A stretch of DNA of 64,000 bases, from assembly GCA_011033025.1 (NCBI GenBank), contig WFMF01000032.1, positions 1 through 64,000 on the forward strand, given 5' to 3'. The stretch comes from Beroe forskalii. Lineage: Eukaryota; Ctenophora; Nuda; Beroida; Beroidae. The notes under the pieces were generated by a model. It was not told the DNA's origin. It saw only the letters and a list, made by a program, of their open reading frames with translations, and made no database searches. Shown in pieces: positions 18,343 through 28,500 of this stretch (position 1 is the stretch's first letter; the number at the start of each line of letters is the position of its first letter). Position numbers and translations under genes: made by a program.

Positions 18343-21300
18343 TTCTAAACTCCACCATTCCCCGTGTCTAGGTGATGTCGGGTGTTCTGATCCCCACGCT
18401 GCGTAGTGCTAACCCCACCCTGTCCAGTGAGACTGTGACTCTGTTCTAAACCCCACCATTCCCCTCTCTAGGTGATGTCAGGTGGTCTGATCCCCACACT
18501 ACGTAGTGCTAACCCCACCCTGTCCAGTGAGACTGTGACTCTGTTCTAAACCCCACCATTCCCCGTGTCTAGGTGATGTCAGGTGGTCTGATACCCACCC
18601 TGCGTAGTGCTAACCCCATGTCCAGTGAGACTGTGACTCTGTTCTAAACCCCACCATTCCCCGTGTCTAGGTGATGTCAGGTGGTCTGATACCCACGCTG
18701 CGTAGTGCTAACCCCCCACCCTGTCCAGTGAGACTGTGACTCTGTTCTAAACCCCCACCATTCCCCGTGTCTAGATGATGTCAGGTGGTCTGATCCCCAC
18801 GCTGCGTAGTGCTGTTCTAAACCCCACCATTCCCCGTGTCTAGGTGATGTCAGGTGGTCTGATCCCCCACTACGTAGTGCTAACCCCACCCTGTCCAGTG
18901 AGACTGACTGTTCTAAACTCCACCATTCCCCGTGTCTAGGTGATGTCAGGTGGTCTGATACCCACGTTGCGCAGTGCTAACCCCACTCCTGTCCAGTGAG
19001 ACTGTGACTCTGTTCTAAACCCCACCATTCCCTCAGGTGATGTCAGGTGTTCTGATCCCACGCTGCGTGCTAACCCCACCCTGTCCAGTGAGACTGTGAC
19101 TGTTCTAAACCCCACCATTCCCCGTGTCTAGGTGATGTCAGGTCTGGTGATGCTAACCCCACCCCCTGTGTGAGACTGACCCTTGTTCCCACCTGTCCCC
19201 CACCCTGTCAGTGCCTGTTCCCCCACCATTCCCCGTGTCTGGGTGATGTCAGACTCTGTTCTAAACCCCACCATTCCCCTCTGGTGATGTCAGGTGGTCT
19301 ACGTGGTGCTAACCCCACCCTGTCCAGTGAGACTGTGACTCTGTTCTAAACCCACCATTCCCCTGTCTAGATGTCCTGATACCCACGCTGCGTAGTGCTA
19401 ACCCCACCCTGTCCAGTGAGACTGTGACTCTGTTCTAAACCCCACATTCCCCTCTCTAGGTGATGTCGGGTGGTCTGATACCCACGCTGCGTAGTGCTAA
19501 CCCCACCCTGTCCAGTGAGACTGTGACTCTGTTCTAAACCCCACCATTCCCCGTGTCTAGGTGATGTCAGGTGGTCTGATCCCCACGCTGCGTAGTGCTA
19601 ACCCCACCCTGTCCAGTGAGACTGTGACTCTGTTCTAAACCCCACCATTCCCCGTATCTAGGAGATGTCGGGTAGTCTGATACCCACGCTGCGTAGTGCT
19701 AACCCCAACCACCATTCCCGTGTCTAGGTGATGTCGGGTGGTCTGATACCCACGTTCGTGAACCTAACCCCACCCTGTCCCTGTGACTCTGTTCTAAACC
19801 CTGTCTAGGTGATGTCGGGTATCTGATACCCACGCTGCGTAGTGCTAACCCCACCCTGTCCAGTGAGACTGTGACTCTGTTCTAAACCCCACCATTCCCC
19901 GTGTCTAGGTGATGTCTGGTGGTCTGATATCCACACTCCGTAGCTCTAATCCCACCCTGCCCAGTGAGACTGTGACTCTGTTCTAAACCCCACCATTCCC
20001 CGTGTCTAGGTGATGTCAGGTGGTCTGATACCCACGTTGCGCAGTGCTAACCCCACTCTGTCCAGTGACACTGTGACTCTGTTCTAAACCCCACATTCCC
20101 CGTGTCTAGGTGATGTCAGGTGGTCTGATACCCACGCTGCCAGTGAGACTGTGTCTGTTCTAAACCCCACCATTCCCCGTGCTAACCCCACCTGTCCAGT
20201 GAGACTGTGACTCTGTTCTAAACCCCACATTCCCCGTGTCTAGGTGATGTCAGGTGGTCTGATACCCACGTGCTAACCCCACCCTGTCCGAGTGAGACTG
20301 TGACTCTGTTCTAAACCCCACCATTCCCGTCCAGTGAAACTGTGACTCTGTTCTAAACCCCACCATTCCCCGTGTCTAGGTGATGTCAGGTGGTCTGATC
20401 CCCACACTACGTAGTGCTAACCCCACCCTGTCCAGTGAGACTGTGACTCTGTTCTAAACCCCACCATTCCCCTCTCTAGGTGATGTCAGGTGGTCTGATA
20501 CCCACGCTGCGTAGTGCTAACCCCACCCTGTCCAGTGAGACTGTGACCCTGTTCTAAACCCCACCATTCCCCTCTCTAGGTGATGTCAGGTGGTCTGATA
20601 CCCACGCTGCGTAGTGCTAACCCCACCCTGTCCAGTGAGACTGTGACTCTGTTCTAAACCCCACCATTCCCCGTGTCTAGGTGATGTCAGGTGGTCTGAT
20701 ACCCACGCTGCGTAGTGCTAACCCCACCCTGTCCAGTGAGACTGTGACTCTGTTCTAAACCCCACCATTCCCCGTGTCTAGGTGATGTCAGGTGGTCTGA
20801 TACCCACGCTGCGTAGTGCTAACCCCACCCTGTCCAGTGAGACTGTGACCCTGTTCTAAACCCCACTATTCCCCGTGTCTAGGTGATGTCAGGTGGTCTG
20901 ATACCCACGCTGCGTAGTGCTAACCCCACCCTGTCCAGTGAGACTGTGACCCTGTTCTAAACCCCACTATTCCCCGTGTCTAGGTGATGTCAGGTGGTCT
21001 GATCCCCACACTCCGTAGCTCTAATCCCACCCTGCCCAGTGAGACTGTGACTCTGTTCTAAACGCCACCATTCCCCGTGTCTAGGTGATGTCAGGTGGTC
21101 TGATACCCACGCTGCGTAGTGCTAACCCCACCCTGTCCAGTGAGACTGTGACTCTGTTCTAAACCCCACATTCCCCGTGTCTAGGAGATGTCAGGTGGTC
21201 TGATACCCACGCTGCGTAGTGCTAACCCCACCCTGTCCAGTGAGACTGTGACTCTGTTCTAAACCCCACCATTCCCCGTGTCTAGGTGATGTCAGGTGGT

Positions 21301-21588
21301 CTGATCCCCACGTTACGCAGTGCTAACCCCACCCTGTCCAGTGAGACTGTGACTCTGTTCTAAACCCCACCATTCCCCGTGTCTAGGTGATGTCAGGTGG
21401 TCTGATACCCACGCTGCGTAGTGCTAACCCCACCCTGTCCAGTGAGACTGTGACTCTGTTCTAAACCCCACCATTCCCCGTGTCTAGGTGATGTCAGGTG
21501 GTCTGATACCCACGCTGCGTAGTGCTAACCCCACCCTGTCCAGTGAGACTGTGACCCTGTTCTAAACCCCACCATTCCCCCTCTCTAG
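18343..21588. repeat. 101-bp tandem array carrying acceptor plus exon start of nicotinamidase
   Basis: About 32 copies of a 101-bp unit, many nearly identical; spacing of 101 is exact between 20681, 20782, 20883 and 20984. Copies near 19130-19330, 19700-19830 and 20140-20340 are truncated or rearranged. Each intact unit starts GTGATGTCAGGTGG and ends CCCCGTGTCTAG, so each is bounded GT...AG. About the first 74 bp match the start of the nicotinamidase exon at 21589; the last 27 bp match the polypyrimidine/acceptor before it. Each unit has an ATG followed by 24 codons (MSGGLIPTLRS...TVTLF) and a TAA. Only the last copy reads on into the gene. Confidence 0.93.
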
Positions 21589-21591
21589 GTG

Positions 21592-23524
21592 ATGTCAGGT
21601 GGTCTGATACCCACGTTGCGCAGTGCTAACCCCACTCTGTCCAGTGACACTGTGACTCTGTGTTTTGAGGATGTCTGTGGCTGCTCCACCACCGACAACA
21701 AGACCACCTCGATGTTCGCTGAGGTGGGCAAGGTGGAGGGCGTGTTGAGGAACTTGGGCGTGGTGGTGGAGGGGAGTGTGTTGGAGGCGTGCCAAGTTGG
21801 GGACCTGCTCTACACGCCAGCTCTTGTTTCTTTGTTACAGGTCAGTTGGAGACTACAGGGTTTGCACTGTCTGTTAAAAATGGTTATTGATCGTGCTTTT
21901 GTTGTTTTTACTGTCCAATAAAACTTAACATTATCTTTAAGTTACACATATCATAAACAGGCAGGAGTTGCTGATGCCGGTAAGAGGGTGTTTGCTCTTA
22001 TTATTGTGGATGTTCAGAACGACTTCATATCAGGAAGCCTTGCTGTCAACGAAGGTAGGTCAGTCTGTGATCACAAAATCACATATAATATGACACACGC
22101 ATTCTATTATTCAATACCTAATTCAGTGTCTATTTGTCTCATATGCACTCGTAATTCGTATACCTTTTTAATTTGTGAGAAAACTCAATGGAGGGATAAC
22201 AAAATGGTCCCAACACTTCACAGTTTCATGCTCTTCCCTCCCCCCTTCCTTCCTCCCCAGGAGCAATGGTAGTCCCCGTTATCAACACCCTCCTGCCCCA
22301 CTTTACCCACGTGTACAAGACGGCTGACTGGCACCCAGCCAACCACATCTCCTTCCACCCCAACGTAGCAAGTGGTCTGTACCCCACCTCTCCCCGGTCT
22401 AAGATCGAGGGTAAGGGTGCTAAGATGTTCGAGACGGTGGTGGTCCAAGGGCCTCCGGAGCTGAATCAGACGCTGTGGCCGATACATTGCGTGCAGGGGA
22501 GTGAGGGGGCTAAGTTTCATAAACAGCTGAAGGAAGTTAACAATGAGACGAGGATTGATAAGGGTAGGACTAATCAGATTTCTGTTCAAGTTTAGAAGTT
22601 TCGTTAGTTCCCCCAACTTTTGTCTGAAGTGTCATTTTCCTTAGAGTTACATGCACCATTCAGCTATTTTCAACTCATATCTACCAGCCCTACGTTTAAG
22701 TTAATACCCCTGAACCCCCAGGTATGAACCCCTAAACCCTCAGGAGTCAGGTTGCATGTATTAACCCCTGAACCCCCAGGTATGAAACCCTGAACACCCA
22801 GGTATGAACCCCTGAACCCTCAGGTATGAACCCCTTTACCCCCAGGTATGAACCCCCAAGTGGACAGCTACAGCGCGTTCTGGGATAACGGAGACACTTC
22901 CCACACGCCTCTCTACTCGCTGCTGGTAAAACAGGGCGTTACTGACGTGGTGGTGTGTGGTTTGGCTACTGATTACTGTGTCGGATTCACTGCTCTGGAT
23001 GCAGCCAGACACGGCTTTAGGACGCTCTTAGTGGAGGACGCTATTAGAGGTGAGATAACAGTCGGATACTGTTATCATATCTTACGATCCGATACCTTCA
23101 GCCGACACTGCAACACCTGGCAATCGATACCAGCGTCTTGCATTATTCTCAATCTGGTGATATCGCCGCTTAACTTGCTTTGCTGACATACTCAAAACCT
23201 CAAAAGATCTCTCACCAGTTCCTTCATTATTCTGTTGAAATAGTCAAATATAGGCTGCCACCCATACAAATGTCAAATTAAACCACTGAATACAACTTAT
23301 TTACGACCCTTACTGATCATTGCTCTTCAGGTGTAGCTGAAGCGACGATTAAACCAATGTTGGCACGATGCCAAGCAGCTGGAGTTGAGTTCGTCTCCTC
23401 CAAAGACATTCCTGGCATTGTCAAATCAGGAGGAGAGACTGAACCTGCCAAGTTGAGTAATGAAACAGAGGCCCGGATACTGAGAGTAATGAAGTACTTC
23501 TCAGCTAACAACAGAACTCAGTGA
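21592..23524 (+). CDS. PNC1: Nicotinamidase (isochorismatase-fold amidohydrolase)
   Basis: Five exons in phase give about 347 aa: 21592-21840, 21961-22054, 22261-22563, 22846-23049, 23331-23524. The enzyme hydrolyses nicotinamide to nicotinate and ammonia for NAD salvage. Visible family features are the catalytic Asp in VDVQNDF, metal ligands in TADWHP and the His of PIHC, the expected Lys in IDKG next to VDSYSAFWDN, and the catalytic Cys in LATDYCVGFTALDAARHGF. All are intact. The N-terminal 83 residues (exon 1) precede the catalytic domain; animal nicotinamidases often carry an EF-hand-like N-terminal domain, but here only a weakly similar helix pair (EVGKVEGVLRNLG) is seen. The first exon follows an acceptor-like TCTAG, so a 5' UTR exon may lie upstream of or within the array. 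AATAAA motifs occur near 24061. Confidence 0.93.
22690..22855 (+). repeat. 22-bp repeats duplicating the intron 3 acceptor of nicotinamidase
   Basis: About six imperfect copies of cccctgaacccccaggtatg (+aa). Most carry CAG|GTATGAA. The last copy contains the real splice acceptor at 22845/22846 and the first bases of exon 4 (GTATGAACCCCC, coding G-M-N-P). Confidence 0.88.
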
Positions 23525-23906
23525 TTGAGGGAGGATTATTATAGTGATTGGAAATGTACTGAGTAAAATACTTAGGTATAAATAGTCTATGTGATTTCAG
23601 AATTCAGAGGGATTCAGATTTAATTGATAAATTAGCAAACTCTTTCTGTGGCATCAGTATTACTTTAGGTGTCTTAAACCTTGCCCTTTATGTTTCAAGA
23701 TGATGAGATTAATTACTTGTTTTTGTTCCAGATTAACTAAGTGAAAATTGATTAATTCAATAGTCAAATCTTTAAATGATTTTGTTTTTCATTTCAGAAG
23801 GTCGATTTAGTTTACGTTGTTATCAATAAGTATTATAAATTTCTAACGATACCAATTTATTTTTTGGTGAGTGACGGTTTTTTCGTCTTAAATCTTAATT
23901 TCCCTG

Positions 23907-24102
23907 TTCCTTTGAAAACATAACTGAAATATCGCATAATCATAATTGTTCATGAGCTGCATAATAGAATGAATAATTTTCTTTATTCTCTTCTTAGCTC
24001 AGCGAAGTGAAACGAACTTTTTCTGAAATTAGTAACAAGTTCGTTTCACTTCGCTGAGCTAATAAAAGAATAAAGAAAATTATTCATTCCTTTGAAAACA
24101 TT
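23907..24102. repeat. Fold-back palindrome flanked by a 15-bp direct repeat
   Basis: Positions 23967-24089 form a near-perfect hairpin with arms of about 53 nt, three mismatches and a loop of about 17 nt; the central arm sequence is agctcagcgaagtgaaacg. It lies between two copies of ttcctttgaaaacat (23907-23921 and 24088-24102). It is downstream of the nicotinamidase stop and could provide poly(A) signals. Confidence 0.85.
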
Positions 24103-25429
24103 TTCCAGAAAATAAGTAATCGTGGTTTATGATTTATCCAGATGATTTGGGATTCAGTGATTTAGTCCTTTATACAAACTTTCTCTTGTTGATTTTAGAC
24201 TTTCAGTAGATTAACCTTAAAATTTGAAATTTTAATTGGTGCCTACAGCAATTAGTAAATCTCTGCACTTTACAACTAAACGTATTTTCTTCAATTTCTC
24301 AAACAGCCGCTCTCATGAACTTGATAAAAGTGAAAATATAAAATATCATAATTATGCAGGTGGTTTGCAGGCACTTGGCTGTTAGCCAACTGTTTCTGAT
24401 GACGTAATCTGACCTTGTGTCACATTATCAACACATCATTATGATGACAGTTCCCTGACACAAGTGCCTACACAGTTTAATACACTTAAACATAACCACT
24501 ACACACCAATCAACATGTTGTGCAGTAATAAAGTAATAACAACTGAGAGCCATGTGTGTGTCTTATTTAGTCTAGTATATGTTGTATTTGGTGATGTTGT
24601 ACGGGTTTCTAGAGGTCGGGAGAGGGAATTTTGCACTTCTTATATTACAGAGATTGCCTTCCGTTTGTATATTTTGCAGTTTTTGTACGGTGTACTGTGT
24701 GCAACATGTGCAATGTATATTATGCCACTTGTGTACAGAACCGGTCTTTGCGTGCCTTCAAATAATTTTTATTACAGTAGAATATGAATATTATGTTTAC
24801 GTGTATCCTTATAATATTATGTTTCAGACGACTTTTTAAACGATTGACTTGAAGTGCGTTTCATTGAACTTCTAAATTTGCTATCGTCTTGAGGGCTGAA
24901 TAAAACCGATGATATTTAAAAAAAACCGATGATTTGAACAAAGCCCTAAACTGTGACTTAGAATTTGGGCTGTGTTGCGTATTTTTACGCTCTACGCTTC
25001 GATGTGCCTATTAATTATCAATTGATCAAATATTTGGTCAATGAAAATGTGAATGTAGGTATCGCATTATCGCAGTAATGTTCTCAACTTCTCAAACATC
25101 TAACAATATACAATGTACAGCAGCTCTATGAATGCAACACCTTATCACTCTGACTCTTGGTTGATGGAGCCCTCCTTCACTAGCTGACTGACATCTTCTT
25201 ACTACATACCTACCTGGATACACCGACTTCAGCTTAAATCTCTTTCGAGACCTCTGGTGCATTGAAAGCAGGAACAAAACCTTCTGATCTCGCATCATCT
25301 GTTACTGATTCCCTCAAATTCTCTGAATATACTAGTAACCTCTATTTGCCTTCTTTTCCCCTTCCCTCTCATTCTCTACTTGTAACCACCCTGGATAGTC
25401 CTCTCTCCTCCTACTCCTCTGGATCACTT
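24103..25429. other. Intergenic DNA between nicotinamidase and RELCH
   Basis: AT-rich sequence without a supported gene. ORFs at about 24460-24840 and 25090-25460 are short and resemble no family. Confidence 0.5.
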
Positions 25430-25516
25430 AGAATCACTTGGATAATCTGCATCCAATAAATCACTTGGGTCACCTGGATCACTTGGATCACCTGGATCAC
25501 TTGGATCGCGTGGATC
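25430..25516 (+). repeat. ggatcacyt repeats directly upstream of the RELCH start codon
   Basis: Degenerate 9-bp repeats alternating ggatcactt and ggatcacct end six bases before the RELCH ATG (25523). They would lie in the 5' UTR or core promoter. Confidence 0.8.
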
Positions 25517-25522
25517 AGCACC

Positions 25523-28500
25523 ATGGAGTGGGAGGACATAGCTCTCCGGCTCCTCGATAAGAAGCTCTTCCTCTCGGCTCTTGAGTTGTACTACGAGCTC
25601 CTCGAGCACAACTGCGAGATCAGCTCCCTTAGGGACTTCTTCAGCAACCCCGGCAACTTCGAGACCTTCTACAATATTCGTGAGTGTGTTTTTGGGCTTC
25701 ACCCCCGTCCCCCATCCCCTTTTTAGGAGCCTCAAATGGATTTAGAGTTATTGCTTTGTAGTTATTCTCATTCAATACTTTATTAAACCCTACACCCCAC
25801 AGCTCAGGCAAGAATAATGTCTCCGAAGCCTGAGAGAATTGTTCTTAAAACAGGTTCTATGAAATTGTATCAGTAAAACTGTCGTGAACCAAATAATAGA
25901 GTAAACTAGGTAATCAAAACTCATTTGATAATAATTCTAGATGATTTATCTGTAATCTGTGAACCACTATTATGTATTTACGATTTAGTGTTGATGCAAT
26001 TTAGTGTCTCGAATCTCAATAATTAAGTTACATGTTTGTCAATTTTCTAGATGATCAAGGTCATAATCTCATGCTGGTTCCATGAAATTTCTATAGCCTC
26101 ACGTGTTGTGGAACTTTCTTACAGAATGAGGACCATTACTCAACTTGATAACACTTTTACTTGTATATTTTCACAGAGGCATGAAGATTTTCTCGTTAAA
26201 TAATTATATCAGAGCATCAGTTGTGCTCCTTGCATGCGTATCATCAATTTAAAAGAATAAAAAATAAAAAAGGATTTGTTACCCCATTAACGCTTTAATT
26301 AAGTTATAAGTCTCAACCCTCACTCAATACTCAACATTCCCAAATCCCTGTCTGATCTTCCTGATCCCCACTCTGACAGCCCCCTCCATTTCCAGCCAGA
26401 TCCACGTCCCTCCAGACGTTCGACTCGCTGGACCTGGTGTCCCGGTACTCTGACGATGACCCGGTCAATGTGGCTGATGAACGGGTCACGGTCCTGGAGT
26501 TCGAGTTGAGGAAAGCCCAGGAAACCATCAACGCTCTCAGGGGGACCATTACTACCAGCGCAGGTGAGGGAAACATAGACAACAACTGGTTTGAACTTGA
26601 TTTATTATTGATTATATTGATCTAAAACTCGAAAACTGAAATTTTTGCAAAAAAAATAAACAAACAGCTGAACAAGGTTTAAAAACTAATTGTCTTTCTG
26701 TATAAAGGTCGGTATAATCGTGATAAATATCATTAGAAAGTTCGAAATAAACCAAACATTAAAGCATAGTCTCCATTGTAATATTTTATCAACATCACTC
26801 TAGATTTGTCTCTGCATAAAATATCCCATCCTCTGCATCATCTCGGTGATAGGCTCCATTCCATTACGCGGCATTGTTTTACCTATTTTTCTAAACCTTC
26901 AGCCCCCGAGCACAAGGAACGGAGTTCCTCGCAAGCTGAGCAGCAGGGACCCATCCTCCCGTACGAAAAGCGATGCCTGAACTTCCTCATTGCGGAGTAC
27001 CTTCTAGAAAACAACTACAAACTCTCAGGTACTAATAGGTACCTGCTAGAAAACAACTACAAACTCTCAGGTACCAATAGGTACCTGCTAGAAAACAAGT
27101 ACAAACTCTCAGGTACCCATAGGTACCTGCTCGGGAACAACTACAAGCTCTCAGGTTACCAATAGGTACCTGCTAGAAAACAACAACAAACTCTCAGGTA
27201 CCCAATAGGTACTTGCCCGGGAACAACTACAAGCTCTCAGGAACCCAAAAGGTACCGTCACAGAAGGTACTGTTAAGAATAGGTTCGGTTTTGTCTTTTA
27301 GAATCTATGCCGTTAGAATAGGTGCTGTTTACAGTAGAGCAGTTGATACAGTTTTCTGGATGAACCTATTATCCTACTTCTTCGATGCGTTGTCTGCACT
27401 GTCCTGATCGTTGGTCAGCGTAACCATTTCAATCACATCAACATCTTGTCTGTGGTTGCCATTGTTCCCAGGAATAACGTAAGACGGTGTCAGGAATCTG
27501 TCGTTAGCTCTGCGAATATCCCCTGATATTACTCTTACTTGCTGAGCAGGTACCTGAATCCTTCTGCTTCGTGACTTGAAGTAGACCCTGACAACACGCA
27601 CTATCAAACCAACACTTAGAACAATACCCAAGCCCACAGCAATGGCTAGCAAGGATACAACAGATTTCTTCTCCTCGCAATCGTGTTCTGATGGTTTAGT
27701 GGGGTCCTGGTGCTTCTCCTCTTGTCTAGCATTATCTGGTGGTTTAGTGGGGTCCTGGTGCTTCTCCTCTTGTCTAGCATTATCTGATGGTTTAGTGGGG
27801 TCCTGGTGACCCTCTTCACCATTACTGTCATCTGGGAGTTTATCGGTGTCATTATAGACCTTGGTTCCATTTGAAGCACAGGAATACTCTGCCGTTGGCT
27901 CACAGAAAACGTCGCAAAGCCCGCCGTAATAGCCGGTTTCACACCACTCACAGTCGGCGCCTGCCCACCCTGGGTCACATATCCTGTACCCTGTCACAGT
28001 ATCGCAAGTGTAGCGGGGTGGTTGTGCTTTACAGTAGCGGCATACCTCCGAATAGTAATGCTCCTCGCAAGAGTTACAACCTGTAATATTAGTACTCATA
28101 TTAGTAAAACCATCGGTTAATCCTGAAGAACATTAATCATTGGTTAGTCATTCATCAGCTAAATATACAATATAATGGTGAGCTAAAGTATAGAATATAA
28201 AATGTCAGTATCAATAGAAATATCACACAACCTATCCCGTGGAAACCGCGATCACACATCAATTTAACCAGGCAGCTGAGCTGGTAGTTGTTTTCGTTTA
28301 TGATATCCACGGCAGTGTACTCCAAGAGATTTAATGTAGGTTCCATGGTGTTGAATTGAATGCTCAGATCACTAACACCAATCTCATCCACTTTTCCCAG
28401 CTGCTTATAATCAACCGTAATGTTGAATGATATTTCCGTGGCTGCTGTAGCGTTTGGTTCTAGATATAGCAGAAACCTATCCCTACTTCCTTGTTACATT

